A DNA stretch of 64,000 nucleotides from Pontibacter virosus. GTDB taxonomy: Bacteria; Bacteroidota; Bacteroidia; Cytophagales; Hymenobacteraceae. Positions 42,706-52,353 of the stretch are shown in pieces. The first letter of the stretch is position 1; every line of letters begins with the position of its first letter. A program made the position numbers and the translations under genes. Below the pieces are notes generated by a model that did no database searches, had not been told where the DNA came from, and worked only from the letters and a program-made list of their open reading frames with translations. The stretch covers positions 248,001 to 312,000 of the forward strand of contig NZ_QEKI01000003.1 in assembly GCF_003096355.1 (NCBI RefSeq), given 5' to 3'.

Positions 42706-43146
42706 CTACCTTTCAAGTACCACTTCTTCCATTTTCGTCACTACTAAGCCATCTTTCTTGTCTTCCTCTACTTTCACGAGAATGGTGCTGTTTCCGGAAA
42801 AGCTTACCGTATAAGGTACTTTATTTGGGTGGTCCTGGCCGATGAAGAGCTTTCCACCGTCCATCCAAACCGGCAGTGTTACTTGGTGCTGTCCCTGGCC
42901 ATCGACGATGATGAGTTTATTGTTTTCTGTGAACTCGTACGTCTTTTCACCTCTGTCGTAGCGTTCCTGTTCCCGTTCAGTTTCCTGGTTCGCGATTTTC
43001 TCCGTGTCAGTTTTGGATATTACGTTCCATTTGCCCAGCAGTCTGTCGTCCAAAGGGTTCTGCCCTGATTCATCTTTGCCCTTGCAGGACACAGACAGGA
43101 GACACATTAGCAGAATCAGCGGGAGTGTGAGATTTCTTATTAGCAT
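42706..43146 (-). CDS. Lipocalin-like lipoprotein
   Basis: The 146-residue product has a lipoprotein signal (LLSVSC at about residue 21). The mature region has LLGKWNVISKTDTEK and alternating strands (TYEFTENNKLIIVDG, KVPYTVSFSGNSTILVKV), typical of small lipocalin-like proteins of the phylum. Ligand unknown. Isolated gene. Confidence 0.75.
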   Translation of the reverse strand: MLIRNLTLPLILLMCLLSVSCKGKDESGQNPLDDRLLGKWNVISKTDTEKIANQETEREQERYDRGEKTYEFTENNKLIIVDGQGQHQVTLPVWMDGGKLFIGQDHPNKVPYTVSFSGNSTILVKVEEDKKDGLVVTKMEEVVLER

Positions 43147-43372
43147 AAGTGTTTGTTTAGAGTTAAGTATAAAATATTAATGAAAGCATAGAGGGGGTAT
43201 CCGGTGTAGGGGCTATACCTGCCAGTACAGATTTTCGGAAAATGGCAAGCCAATGACTTAATCCCCGAAGGGAGTAAGTGCAACTGGTCAATGAATCTGG
43301 TTATAAATAAATTCAAACAAGGTATAGGCGGGCTATTCCCGTGTCCGCTCGGTACCTATACCTGCAGCGTGG

Positions 43373-43780
43373 TTAGTTTCCCCTGTAAGTGGCGTAACCA
43401 TAAGGTGACAGGGTGATGGGAACGTGGTAGTGATCGTTGTCTTTGATCTGGAAAACCACCTCAATGAAAGGGTAGAAGCTTTCCGTTTTTTTGTTTTTGA
43501 AATAATCAGCCACTAAAAAGCGAAGTCTGTAAATGCCTTTGTTTGAATTTTTGGTACTGAGGAATTCCTTGATGCGCCCATTTTCATCAGTGATCTTCTC
43601 ATCTACCTGCTTCCATACCTGGGTCTTTTCATCTAATTTCTCCAGCTTAACCGGAACACCTTTGGCTGGCATGCCCGTAGCAACATCCAAAATATGACTC
43701 GATAACTGGTAGGTGGTGGTCTGGGCAGAAGCAACGTTTGCTGCCAGCACAAACAAGAGTGCTAAAACTAAATTTCTCAT
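43373..43780 (-). CDS. 5-hydroxyisourate hydrolase (transthyretin-like), secreted
   Basis: The 135-residue protein starts with a signal peptide (LVLALLFVLAANVASA). The core has SSHILDVATGMPAKGVPVKLE and the terminal HYHVPITLSPYGYATYRGN, which is the HIUase signature (the usual terminal YRGS reads YRGN here). In urate degradation HIUase converts 5-hydroxyisourate to OHCU. No uricase or OHCU decarboxylase gene is nearby, and the periplasmic location is of the kind seen in some Gram-negatives. The Asn at the last residue is a slight deviation, and the role may differ. Confidence 0.85.
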   Translation of the reverse strand: MRNLVLALLFVLAANVASAQTTTYQLSSHILDVATGMPAKGVPVKLEKLDEKTQVWKQVDEKITDENGRIKEFLSTKNSNKGIYRLRFLVADYFKNKKTESFYPFIEVVFQIKDNDHYHVPITLSPYGYATYRGN

Positions 43781-43795
43781 GGTGTATGTATTGAT

Positions 43796-44341
43796 TTAAT
43801 GTATAAGTATGGCTGCGTTTTGCACGGCCGCAGCTGTTGCAATGTTGTGATCATTTTCAGGTCCACCACCGCCGGCTATACCTATGCCCCCAATAACTTG
43901 TCCTTTGTACCAGATGGGGCAGCCACCTCCCAGTAGCAGTAACTCCGGAAGGTTGGCCAGGTTTTGGGTATCGGGATTCGCGCTAGCGTTACGTGCCAGC
44001 TGCAGGGTAGGCGTTTTCGTGGAAAGCGCGGTATAGGCCTTTCTTCTTGCCGCTTCGGTGTTGTGGGGCCCTACGCCATTGCCGCGAGCCAGTATGATTA
44101 TTTGTCCTGAGGCGTCCAGCACGGCAACACTCACCTCTTTGTTCAAAGATTTGGCAGCTGCCTGCGCCCGGTTTGTCAGTTCCAGGGCTGCCTCCAGTGT
44201 GAGCTGTTGTGTTTCAGCGGTATATGTTGGCTGCGCTTGATAGTGGCTGCCTGCTGGTGTATGGCTTTCGGGTTTACTGGTTTGTGCCGAAGAGAGCAGC
44301 GGAAGGAAAAGAAGTATAAGCAGTTGTAGTTTATAAAGCAT
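43796..44341 (-). CDS. GlcG/HbpS family (DUF336) protein, secreted
   Basis: Taking the ATG at 44341, the product of 182 residues has a signal peptide (LLILLFLPLLSSAQ). A longer upstream frame adds 15 residues without sense. The core LTLEAALELTNRAQAAAKSLNKEVSVAVLDASGQIIILARGNGVGP and CPIWYKGQVIGGIGIAGGGGPENDHNIATAA are characteristic of GlcG/HbpS. Family members bind heme or act in redox sensing, and others are in glycolate operons. It lies 16 bases upstream of HIUase on the same strand, thus in one unit. Confidence 0.82.
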   Translation of the reverse strand: MLYKLQLLILLFLPLLSSAQTSKPESHTPAGSHYQAQPTYTAETQQLTLEAALELTNRAQAAAKSLNKEVSVAVLDASGQIIILARGNGVGPHNTEAARRKAYTALSTKTPTLQLARNASANPDTQNLANLPELLLLGGGCPIWYKGQVIGGIGIAGGGGPENDHNIATAAAVQNAAILIH

Positions 44342-44404
44342 CGTTGTCTTTTTTACAAAACTACCGGTGCTCCGGGTGTAAAGCATTGCCCTAGGTCAAC
44401 GTTT

Positions 44405-44974
44405 TCAGAGTTTGGCTTTTACTCTGCTTAAGGTGGAAGGGGAGAGGCCCAGGTAAGAGGCTGCCATTTTGTTGGAAACGCGCAACAGAAAATCAGGTTG
44501 ATGCTGGATGACCCACTGTACTTTTTCCAGTGCATCAAACCCTTGAAAACCGTAAATGCGCTTCTGGGCAGTGATAAAACCCAGCTCCAGGATCTGCCGG
44601 TAGATGAATGCGAATTGGGGCAAAGTGTCAACCAACTGATAGAAGTTCTTTCTGGAGATCCTGAGCAGCTCGGACCTTTCGATGGTCTGCATGTATTCGC
44701 GGGCGGGCGTCTGTTCAATCAAGCTGGGCAGGGCAGTTCCGAATCCTCCTTCGAAAGCGAAGAACCTGGTTGTTTCAATCCCTTCTTTGTTGATGGTAAA
44801 GAGCCGGATGCAGCCTTTGTTTACAAAGTAATAGTGCTGGCATACGTCGCTATAACGCAGCAGAAGTTCGTTGCGCTTCGTTTTCACCTGCTCAAAGTGG
44901 GAGCAGATCAATTTCAGGGAGGCATCGCTGATACTTGTTCTGCTTTTAATATAAGCTTCTAGAAGGCTATACAT
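44405..44974 (-). CDS. Crp/Fnr family transcriptional regulator
   Basis: A 189-residue regulator with a cyclic-nucleotide-binding-like beta-barrel (RYSDVCQHYYFVNKGCIRLFTINKEGIETTRFFAF) and a C-terminal helix-turn-helix (SNKMAASYLGLSPSTLSRVKAKL). There are no obvious Fnr Cys ligands at the N-terminus. It sits 63 bases upstream of the HbpS/HIUase genes in the same direction and is a candidate controller of them. Confidence 0.85.
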   Translation of the reverse strand: MYSLLEAYIKSRTSISDASLKLICSHFEQVKTKRNELLLRYSDVCQHYYFVNKGCIRLFTINKEGIETTRFFAFEGGFGTALPSLIEQTPAREYMQTIERSELLRISRKNFYQLVDTLPQFAFIYRQILELGFITAQKRIYGFQGFDALEKVQWVIQHQPDFLLRVSNKMAASYLGLSPSTLSRVKAKL

Positions 44975-45252
44975 GGTGTTGGCGGGAGTTCTTCGGTCTG
45001 GGAGTATGCGTGACTAAGTTGTGTATTCAGGCTTTACCTTGGGATAAACCGATAACCGGCTTAATGGTTATAAAAAGTTTTGAGTAGACCTACTAAAGGT
45101 GCGTTTTCTACAAGGTCGATTAGGCATATAAGTGATATCAAAAGTACCCTGGAATTTGAATGCCTTAATAATACCACATCAAAACTGTTTCTATTTATCA
45201 AATTGATAGGTCTCTGTTATGTTATGGTACAAGCGCTGCATTCGCTGTGTGG

Positions 45253-45260
45253 TAATTTTG
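45253..45260 (+). promoter_or_regulatory. Bacteroidota -7 element upstream of the isochorismatase gene
   Basis: TAATTTTG matches TAnnTTTG, 33 bases before the ATG. No clear TTTG -33 partner. The 318-base gap from 44975 to 45293 otherwise shows no gene. Confidence 0.45.
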
Positions 45261-45293
45261 CAGTATCATTTAGCTTAATAACATAGAAACATT

Positions 45294-45842
45294 ATGAGTA
45301 AGAAAGCATTGCTTGTCATAGACATACAGAACGACTATTTTGAAAACGGAGCATGGGAACTGGAAGGACCGGTAGAAGCGAGTTTAAATACACGTAAGGT
45401 CATCGATCACTTCAGAAAGAATGATCTGCCGATAGCACATATCCAGCATTTTGCAGCCGATGTTAACATGCCTTTCTTTCAGCCAGATACAACGGGCGTA
45501 GAGATCCATGAAAATGTAAAACCACTGGAAGGCGAAAAGCTTGTTCAAAAGTATTACCCTAATAGCTTCAGAGACACCGACTTATTGGACTATCTGAAAG
45601 CCAATGACGTGACGGAAGTGGTGGTGACAGGTATGATGACGCACATGTGTGTGGATGCTACGACTAGAGCTGCAAAAGACTTCGGATTTGAGTGTACGGT
45701 TATAGGTGATGCCTGTGCTTCACGCGATCAGGAGATCAACGGAAAAGTAGTGCGAGCAGCTGACGTTCATCATGCCTTTTTAGGTGCTCTTTCATTCTTC
45801 TACGCCACAGTTCAGAATGCAGACAAATTCGTGGCTGCTTAA
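45294..45842 (+). CDS. Isochorismatase-family cysteine hydrolase
   Basis: The 182-residue protein has the LLVIDIQNDYF (catalytic Asp10), EKLVQKYYPNSFRDTDL (catalytic Lys) and VTGMMTHMCVDATTRAA (catalytic Cys) triad motifs. Similar enzymes hydrolyse nicotinamide, N-carbamoylsarcosine or ureidoacrylate, so the substrate is undetermined. A monocistronic gene bounded by a strong terminator. Confidence 0.9.
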   Translation: MSKKALLVIDIQNDYFENGAWELEGPVEASLNTRKVIDHFRKNDLPIAHIQHFAADVNMPFFQPDTTGVEIHENVKPLEGEKLVQKYYPNSFRDTDLLDYLKANDVTEVVVTGMMTHMCVDATTRAAKDFGFECTVIGDACASRDQEINGKVVRAADVHHAFLGALSFFYATVQNADKFVAA

Positions 45843-45863
45843 TTCCAAGAGTCATTAAAAGTA

Positions 45864-45901
45864 AAAAAACCTCCTGCCATTAATTTGGCAGGAGGTTTTT
45901 T
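45864..45901. terminator. Bidirectional intrinsic terminator
   Basis: A perfect 15-bp stem (AAAAAACCTCCTGCC / GGCAGGAGGTTTTTT, loop ATTAATTT) between the convergent isochorismatase and LLM oxidoreductase genes. Confidence 0.93.
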
Positions 45902-45902
45902 C

Positions 45903-47012
45903 TTAAGGCATCTGGTACGCATCGGCGATTAGTTCGGCTGAGCGGATTATACCCTTCGGTGCGTGTCCCAAATTCACAACCATCAGTTCGTCTGCTCCCG
46001 ATCGTTTCTGTATTTCATCCAGGCTCTTGGCAACTGTTTCACCTGTGCCGTAGTACATTCTGTGTCTCCAGCCTTCCATGATCTGTCTTTCCTGCGCCGA
46101 GTAGGGGTATTTGGCAAGATCTTCAGGAGAAGGCATCAAATAAGATAGTCCCTGCATCATGCGCATCATGCTGTGCGCAAAACTCTCGGTTTGCAACAGT
46201 GCTTCTTTTTCAGTCTCGGCAGCATAAACACCAAAGCATGCCAGGGTATGTGGTTTGTCGAGCACTTCCGAAGGCTGGAAATTCTTTCTGTACAGGTCAA
46301 ATGCCATCAGCAGGTTTTCAGGAGCCAACTGGGCTGCAAAAGCAAATGGCAATCCCCTTTTTCCTGCCAATTGGGCCGAATAACCCGAAGATCCCAGCAA
46401 CCACACGGATGGGCGGTTCAAGGAACGTGGTATCCCGTTTTGACGATCCTGCCCTAGACCTGGAACTGCCCATACCTTATCTTTGTAGGGGTCATCTTCA
46501 GGAAAGTCGTCATCCAAAAAGTGGAACAATTCCTCCAGTTGTTCGGTGTAATTTTCTGCTCCGATAGCAAGGCCTCTTCGCAGCGCTGTAGCTGTATAGC
46601 TATCAGTTCCTGGGGCACGCCCAATTCCAAGGTCTATCCTGCCTGGGGCCATCGCCTCCAGCATCCCAAACTGCTCTGCAACTACTAGCGGCGGAAAGTT
46701 TGGCAGCATCATTCCGCCTGCACCAAGACGAATCTGCTTGGTTTCTCCGATTAACCGGGAGAGCATGACAGCTGGTGAAGTAACGGAAATGGCCGGCATG
46801 GAATGATGCTCCGCTACCCAATAGCGGGCGAATCCCCGGCGGTCAGCAAGTTTTGCCAGCTCGATACTGTTTTGTAAAGTTTCTATGGCAGAATAGCCTT
46901 GTCCTGTTACGGCAAAATCGAGCAGCGACAATGGGACAGGGGCATTTCCTTTTTTGGTTAATGGTTGTAATGCGGTTTTTTTATCTTCTTTTGGTGTCTT
47001 ATTATCCGTCAT
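45903..47012 (-). CDS. LLM-class flavin-dependent oxidoreductase (luciferase-like)
   Basis: I take the ATG at 47012 (an upstream TTG adds only four codons). The 369-residue product has FAVTGQGYSAIETLQNSIELAKLADRRGF, ARYWVAEHHSMPAISVTSPAV, RIDLGIGRAPGT and the C-terminal segment VVNLGHAPKGIIRSAELI. It matches the YhbW-type group of bacterial luciferase-like monooxygenases. Substrate unknown. Cytoplasmic, FMN-dependent in the family. The 338-base upstream region contains a reverse-strand TAATTTTG (47051-47058) that may be its -7 element. Confidence 0.88.
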   Translation of the reverse strand: MTDNKTPKEDKKTALQPLTKKGNAPVPLSLLDFAVTGQGYSAIETLQNSIELAKLADRRGFARYWVAEHHSMPAISVTSPAVMLSRLIGETKQIRLGAGGMMLPNFPPLVVAEQFGMLEAMAPGRIDLGIGRAPGTDSYTATALRRGLAIGAENYTEQLEELFHFLDDDFPEDDPYKDKVWAVPGLGQDRQNGIPRSLNRPSVWLLGSSGYSAQLAGKRGLPFAFAAQLAPENLLMAFDLYRKNFQPSEVLDKPHTLACFGVYAAETEKEALLQTESFAHSMMRMMQGLSYLMPSPEDLAKYPYSAQERQIMEGWRHRMYYGTGETVAKSLDEIQKRSGADELMVVNLGHAPKGIIRSAELIADAYQMP

Positions 47013-47024
47013 ATCTTTTGTCAA

Positions 47025-47381
47025 TTCTTATAGCATCAATAAATCTGTTGCAAAATTACCCATGCAGAAGAATTGAGCTTGTATCAGGAATGTCCTGAAT
47101 ACTACCATTTTGATAAGGCCTTTACCGAACCGCAGTTAATTTAATCTAACCCGTAGCTGCATTCCTTTTAGACCAATCCGTATCTGAAGAAGGATGTCAA
47201 CAGTTACAACCAAGGGACAAAGGAATGAATAGGAGAGAGGTGCATGGATTGGAAAGTGTTCATTTTTTGTACATTGCATGATAGGATAACCTTGGGATCA
47301 AGGTATAGGCTCTCTTGGTTGTAGCATTTTTTTAAAACAGAATCTGCTATTTTAAAGCTAAGGTTGAGCAGTGTTAAGCGT
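47025..47381. other. Divergent intergenic region between LLM oxidoreductase and AraC genes
   Basis: About 350 bases with a reverse-strand TAATTTTG at 47051-47058, and AAGGTATAGGCTCTC near 47300. The AraC gene reads away from the oxidoreductase gene, so promoters for both and possibly an AraC site are expected. I cannot define one. Confidence 0.4.
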
Positions 47382-48254
47382 ATGGAAACCCTTAAGTTTT
47401 TAAAGACGGAATGTGGAGTAGAGGTGCTCCTGAACGTACTGCACTTTACGAGTGCTGACAGCGACTATTTAAGGAAAGTACCGTTTAATACTGATTTTTT
47501 TGAGGTCGTTTTCTTTAAAAAAGCCAAGGGCAGACTCTTTCTGAATGATCACCAGATCGAATTGACTGGCAACAGCGTTGTCTTCCTATCTCCATACCAG
47601 AAAAGGCAGTGGCATTTCGAAGAGGGCAAACAGGATTTTACCATACTTCTTTTCCAGGAGGATTTTCTGAACGATTTCTTTGCTGATAAGCTGTTTGCAT
47701 ACCGCTTGCTATATTTCTACCAGCTGGACTATCCGTTGAAAATGGAGGTCAGAAAAGAAACTGTACAAAGCTTCTGCACGCTGCTAACCGAGATTAAATC
47801 AGAACTTGTGCATCCCAAGGCCGACAGCGGACACATCATACGGTCCCTGCTCTATTATATTCTGCAGAAGCTGAACAGGGAATATGCAGTAGTTAACCAA
47901 CTGAAAATGGAAAGGGACAATGACCATTATGCTTTTCAATTCAAGCGGTTGGTTGAACTAAATATAAAGCAAAAACAGCGGGTAAGCGACTATGCCGATC
48001 TGCTGGGAATCACGCGTGTTTCTCTCAATAGAGCAGTAAAGGAACAGTTCAATGTAACGGCCAAACACCTGCTCAAGCAAAGACTGCTGCTTGAAATAAA
48101 GAACTACCTTTTTCATTCAAAGCTTACCCTCAGTGAGATTGCCTATGAGCTTAACTTTCCCGAGCCCAATCACCTGATGCGTTTTTTCAAAGCCCAGACC
48201 GGGATGACTGCAGGAGAATTTCTACAGTCAAATGGTCAAGAAGCCTCTTTATAA
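47382..48254 (+). CDS. AraC-family transcriptional regulator
   Basis: I start at the ATG at 47382; a TTG six codons earlier is possible. The roughly 290-residue protein has an N-terminal cupin-like sensing part (LNDHQIELTGNSVVFLSPYQKRQWHF) and a C-terminal AraC DNA-binding pair of HTH (VSDYADLLGITRVSLNRAVKEQFNVTAKHLLKQRLLLEIKNYLF...LTLSEIAYELNFPEPNHLMRFFKAQTGMTAGEF). Divergent from the LLM oxidoreductase gene. Control of that gene is plausible but unproven. Confidence 0.88.
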   Translation: METLKFLKTECGVEVLLNVLHFTSADSDYLRKVPFNTDFFEVVFFKKAKGRLFLNDHQIELTGNSVVFLSPYQKRQWHFEEGKQDFTILLFQEDFLNDFFADKLFAYRLLYFYQLDYPLKMEVRKETVQSFCTLLTEIKSELVHPKADSGHIIRSLLYYILQKLNREYAVVNQLKMERDNDHYAFQFKRLVELNIKQKQRVSDYADLLGITRVSLNRAVKEQFNVTAKHLLKQRLLLEIKNYLFHSKLTLSEIAYELNFPEPNHLMRFFKAQTGMTAGEFLQSNGQEASL

Positions 48255-48282
48255 CTGTAACCTTTCCTGAAGGCCAGCCACA

Positions 48283-48317
48283 AAAAAAAGAGCCGCTTCA
48301 GTTTTACCTGAAGCGGC
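48283..48317 (-). terminator. Terminator of tRNA-Glu
   Basis: GCCGCTTCAG (48292-48301) and CTGAAGCGGC (48308-48317) pair, loop TTTTAC. On the reverse strand the stem is followed by TCTTTTTTTTG. Confidence 0.85.
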
Positions 48318-48322
48318 GTTTG

Positions 48323-48394
48323 TAGTCCGTAGGGGAATCGAACCCCTGTTGCCAGAATGAAAATCTGGAGTCCTAACCCCTAGACGAACGGACC
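48323..48394 (-). tRNA. tRNA-Glu (anticodon TTC)
   Basis: The reverse strand folds into a cloverleaf: acceptor GGTCCGT pairing with ACGGACT (one G-U pair), D-loop with GGGGTTAGGA, anticodon loop ATTTTCATT carrying TTC, and T arm ACAGGGGTTCGATTCCCCT. No CCA is encoded. A terminator follows at once. It is a single tRNA, not part of a cluster. Confidence 0.95.
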
Positions 48395-48532
48395 ATTCTG
48401 TCGTATTGTGATGCAAATATAGGGGGTAGCTTTTATTTTGCAAACGGTGCTGACACTTTTTAATGAACAAAAAGCCCATTTCTGGCTAACTGGTTCATTT
48501 ATAACCACTAAATTTTGTTCCTTTTCGCCAGA

Positions 48533-49396
48533 TCAGGTACTCAACTGAGGTTCCAATTCGAAATATGCCTCTAAATTAAGCTGGCCAACTGCCGGGGCAA
48601 CACAGTCTACTTTGCTTACAGCTGTCATAAAAGCGAGTTTATCATACAGGCTCCTGCTTAGCAGGCGCACAAATGGCAGTAGTGTATCCACGTAGTCGAA
48701 GGGAATCTCCGCCACACGCCCTGAATAACCTGCCGCATCACAAACCAATTGCGCCAGCTCCTGTCGGGTGTAGGTAACAGGCCCACCCAAATCGAGCGAC
48801 TGGCTGGGATTTCCGATACAGGAAATGGCGATGCGCGCTACGTCACCATCATATATCGGGTTGGTGAGTTTATCGCCCTGACCGAGTTGCCCGATGTGGC
48901 CTCTGCGAGCCATGGCAGACATTTCTTCGAACACTGAGAATAAAGCAACCGGTTTCAGAATGGTGTAGGTAAGTGAGCTGCGGCGCAGCGCTTTTTCAAA
49001 ATCGGCATGCGCCTTGAAATAAGCCAACCGTGGAAACTGACCTGCTCCGTAAGCAGATACATAAATGAACTGCTTCACGCCAGCCTTTTCGGCCTCTTTC
49101 AGTAAATGTAGATTAGCTTCATAATTTACATCATGAAAAGAACCGCTTCCTTTATGACGGAGACTTAAATTCTTCCCAAGAGCCGAAATCACGACGTCGA
49201 CGCCCGCGCAGCAGCCTTCCAATGATTGCGGTTTCGTTGCATCTGCGAGCACAAGCTCTTCCGGATCCGGGAAAAGCGACTGTGCCTTTTTTAAATTGCG
49301 CGCCAGTACACGCACTTCAAACCCCTGCTGTTTTAGCTCCCAGAAAATATGCCTCCCCAGGTGCCCCGTAGCGCCGGCCAGTAGAACTTTAGTCAT
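48533..49396 (-). CDS. SDR/NAD(P)H-binding atypical oxidoreductase (NmrA-like)
   Basis: The 287-residue product has LAGATGHLGRHIF (GxxGxxG) and YVSAYGAGQF. There is no classical catalytic YxxxK. It matches NmrA-like/atypical SDR proteins annotated as NAD(P)H-binding or SDR family oxidoreductase. Role unknown. Stands alone. Confidence 0.85.
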   Translation of the reverse strand: MTKVLLAGATGHLGRHIFWELKQQGFEVRVLARNLKKAQSLFPDPEELVLADATKPQSLEGCCAGVDVVISALGKNLSLRHKGSGSFHDVNYEANLHLLKEAEKAGVKQFIYVSAYGAGQFPRLAYFKAHADFEKALRRSSLTYTILKPVALFSVFEEMSAMARRGHIGQLGQGDKLTNPIYDGDVARIAISCIGNPSQSLDLGGPVTYTRQELAQLVCDAAGYSGRVAEIPFDYVDTLLPFVRLLSRSLYDKLAFMTAVSKVDCVAPAVGQLNLEAYFELEPQLST

Positions 49397-49581
49397 AATG
49401 AAGGGCTGTTAAATTTGCGTTAATCCATATACGTGATAAATGTTTAATTTGCAGTGTATTAAAGGAAAAATACAATGCTCCACTACGCGATTCCTATAGC
49501 TTTGTTCAAAAATTCCTATCTTCGGATAAACTTTATACTGGTGGACGCATGCATTAGCCCACTATTATCTGAAAGATCAAT

Positions 49582-50904
49582 ATGATGCACTTAAGTAAGT
49601 TTAGCAATGCCTTGGTGCTCGCTGCTATTTGCCTGGGATTGTCGGCCTGTGTCCCGCTGGAGCAACAGGGTTACGCCACTACGGGCAGTTCAGCACAACA
49701 GCCGGTTCGATACGAAGACTTTGTGTACGACACCAGTATACGCTCGGTGCAGTGCTACCGGGGCACAGGAGGTCCTGAAGCCGTGCTGGAGCCCGCCGTT
49801 ATCTCCATAGGGCAGGAGCAGCCCATTCTGCTGGAGTTTGACCGCCTGAATGCCGGTCCGCAGCGTCTAGTGGCCAAACTTGTGCATTGTAACGCCGATT
49901 GGACCCCTTCCGGTCTGAATGATGCGCAGTATCTGAACGACTTCAACGAGTTCTTTATTACAGACGTGCAGAACTCGATCAACACCCGGGTGCCTTATGT
50001 GCACTACCGTTTTCGGGTGCCGCGTGTGAAGCTCAGCGGAAATTATGTGTTGCAGGTTAGTGAGGAGGGAGGCAATCTGCTGCTGACAAGGCGTATACTG
50101 GTGTACCAAAACTTAGTAGCGGTAACTGCCAAACTAGGTGCACCAACCGGTCCTGAAGGCAGGGCCGCCCGTCAGCCGGTCGAGTTCAATGTATTTTACA
50201 AAGACTACGCACTGGTGAATCCGGCGCAGGAGGTAAAAGCGGTGATGCGCCAGAACCACCGCTGGGACAATGCCAAGGTATACCCGAAACCTGCCTTTGT
50301 GCGTGACGATCAGCGCCGTCTGGAGTATGTGTTCTTCGAAGCAAAGGATCACTTTCTGGGTTTGAGCGAGTTTCGCGCGTTTGATTCACGCAGTATTCGT
50401 TTCAAAGGGCTGGGTATAGAGCAGATCAACCTGGAAGCCTCTCCTGTGCATATACTGCTGCAGCCGGAGCGTATACGGGCGGGAGCAGCCTACAGCCAGG
50501 ATCCTGACGCAGACGGCAAAATGTTGTTTGGCAACAGGGAGTATGGCAACTCTATTGTGAATGCGGACTACACCTGGGTTGATTTTGAATTGAAGACGGG
50601 AGAGGAGCAGGGCGAAGTGTATATTCAAGGTGGCTTGAATGATTGGCAGTTAAACGACGAAAGCCGAATGCGCTATGACCAGGAGCAGCAAGCCTACAGA
50701 GGCAGGCTGTTGCTAAAGCAGGGGTACTATAATTATTACTATGCGCTGAAGTCAGCTAAAGGCCAGCCTGCCGATGCCAGCTATTTTGAGGGAAGTCACT
50801 TTGCCACTGGCAATACTTATGATATCCTGATCTACTACCGCCCACCGGGCTCTCGTGCTGATCTATTGATCGGATATGAGGAGATATTGTTCAACAACAG
50901 GTAA
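49582..50904 (+). CDS. Type IX secretion system plug lipoprotein (DUF5103)
   Basis: The 440-residue lipoprotein has a lipobox LSAC at about residue 23. It continues with VYDTSIRSVQCYRGTGGPEAVLEPAVISIGQEQPILLEFDRL and the beta-rich domains typical of DUF5103 (T9SS plug domain). A WDNAKVYPKPAFVRDDQRRLEYVF segment and a C-terminal sandwich (EGSHFATGNTYDILIYYRPPGSRADLLIGYEEI) follow. The plug associates with the SprA translocon. The window also has a T9SS cargo, the M64 peptidase. Confidence 0.85.
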   Translation: MMHLSKFSNALVLAAICLGLSACVPLEQQGYATTGSSAQQPVRYEDFVYDTSIRSVQCYRGTGGPEAVLEPAVISIGQEQPILLEFDRLNAGPQRLVAKLVHCNADWTPSGLNDAQYLNDFNEFFITDVQNSINTRVPYVHYRFRVPRVKLSGNYVLQVSEEGGNLLLTRRILVYQNLVAVTAKLGAPTGPEGRAARQPVEFNVFYKDYALVNPAQEVKAVMRQNHRWDNAKVYPKPAFVRDDQRRLEYVFFEAKDHFLGLSEFRAFDSRSIRFKGLGIEQINLEASPVHILLQPERIRAGAAYSQDPDADGKMLFGNREYGNSIVNADYTWVDFELKTGEEQGEVYIQGGLNDWQLNDESRMRYDQEQQAYRGRLLLKQGYYNYYYALKSAKGQPADASYFEGSHFATGNTYDILIYYRPPGSRADLLIGYEEILFNNR

Positions 50905-51118
50905 AGCTGCTGTATAAATACCCAGTTATGGGTATTTCGTAAACCATAAAGCTGCTATACCTTTGAGTATGGCAATAAACTGATATGATCTGAAGTTAGT
51001 CTACTATAAGCCCGTCTTTTGTGATTAACTTCAGTGACTATCAGCCTTCCTTGGATTGGCTATACTATTTTGTAATCAGAAATCGGTTTGTTCTTATAGT
51101 TTAAGTTTAGAGTTAATA

Positions 51119-51160
51119 CAAACAGAAAAAGGCGGGAGTAATTCCGCCTTTTTCTGTTTG
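51119..51160. terminator. Bidirectional terminator
   Basis: A 17-bp perfect stem (CAAACAGAAAAAGGCGG / CCGCCTTTTTCTGTTTG, loop GAGTAATT) between the plug gene and convergent ychF. Confidence 0.93.
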
Positions 51161-51177
51161 ATGGTATAGCTTATACC

Positions 51178-52275
51178 TTAAACGTTGAATCGGAAGTGCA
51201 TAATATCACCGTCCTGTACCACGTAGTCCTTGCCTTCCACCGCCATTTTACCGGCTTCCTTTATCTTCGCTTCGGTCTTGTATTCCTGGTAATCCTTTAG
51301 CTTGATCACCTCTGCGCGAATAAAACCCTTCTCGAAGTCAGAGTGGATGACACCCGCTGCAGCAGGGGCTTTCCAGCCTTTTCCGATGGTCCAGGCGCGG
51401 ACTTCTTTCACACCGGCTGTAAAGTAGGTGATCAGGTTGAGCAGGTCGTAAGAGGCACGGATCAGTTTGTTCAGGCCAGACTCTTTCAAGCCATACTCTG
51501 CCAGGAACATTTCTTTTTCTTCGGGATCAGTTAGTTCTGCAATCTGCGCTTCGATGGAGGCTGAGATCAAAACGACCTGTGCATTCTCGTTTTTCACGTG
51601 CTCTTCCAAGGCTCGAGAAAATTCGTTGCCTTCCAGCATTGAGTTCTCGTCTACGTTGGCGGCATAAATCACCGGCTTGTCCGTGAGGAGGTTGAGCTCG
51701 CTAACTGTTTCTTTGTCTTCTTCGGTTGCTTCGAGACTGCGTGCGTTCAGGCCCTGCTCAAGGTGGTTCTTGTATTTCTCCAGAATGGCCAGCTCTTTTT
51801 TGGCTTTCGCATCACCGGCTTTGGCGGAGCGCTGTACCTTCTGCAGCATTTTATCAATCGACTCCAGGTCTTTTAATTGAAGCTCCGTATCGATGATCTC
51901 TTTGTCAGATATCGGATCTACTTTGCCCGCTACGTGTACGATGTTCGGATCTTCGAAGCAACGCACTACGTGAATGATGGCGTCTACCTCCCGGATGTTG
52001 GCCAGAAACTTGTTGCCTAGCCCTTCGCCTTTGCTGGCACCTTTTACCAGGCCGGCAATGTCCACAAACTCGATCACCGTTGGTAGCACGCGCTGCGGGT
52101 TTACCAACTCCTCCAGGATCTGGAGACGCTCATCTGGCACCGTGATTACGCCCACGTTTGGCTCGATGGTACAGAAAGGGTAGTTGGCAGATTCTGCCTT
52201 GGCATTCGAAATAGCGTTGAACAAAGTGGACTTGCCCACGTTTGGCAGTCCTACGATTCCGCATCTTAGTCCCAT
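51178..52275 (-). CDS. ychF: Ribosome-binding ATPase YchF (Obg family)
   Basis: The 365-residue product has [14 protein letters not shown] (P-loop), [29 protein letters not shown], the NVDE segment that favours ATP, a central coiled domain and the TGS-like C-terminus ([13 protein letters not shown]). It is a P-loop ATPase that binds the ribosome and is part of the oxidative-stress response. Terminator on one side and a second terminator on the other show monocistronic transcription. Confidence 0.97.
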   Translation of the reverse strand: MGLRCGIVGLPNVGKSTLFNAISNAKAESANYPFCTIEPNVGVITVPDERLQILEELVNPQRVLPTVIEFVDIAGLVKGASKGEGLGNKFLANIREVDAIIHVVRCFEDPNIVHVAGKVDPISDKEIIDTELQLKDLESIDKMLQKVQRSAKAGDAKAKKELAILEKYKNHLEQGLNARSLEATEEDKETVSELNLLTDKPVIYAANVDENSMLEGNEFSRALEEHVKNENAQVVLISASIEAQIAELTDPEEKEMFLAEYGLKESGLNKLIRASYDLLNLITYFTAGVKEVRAWTIGKGWKAPAAAGVIHSDFEKGFIRAEVIKLKDYQEYKTEAKIKEAGKMAVEGKDYVVQDGDIMHFRFNV

Positions 52276-52353
52276 TTATCTTTATCTTGTTTTATATCAG
52301 GGTGCAAAGGTACGAAATTTCGGCAAGTATAGGGTAGGGGCCGGATGTATAAA

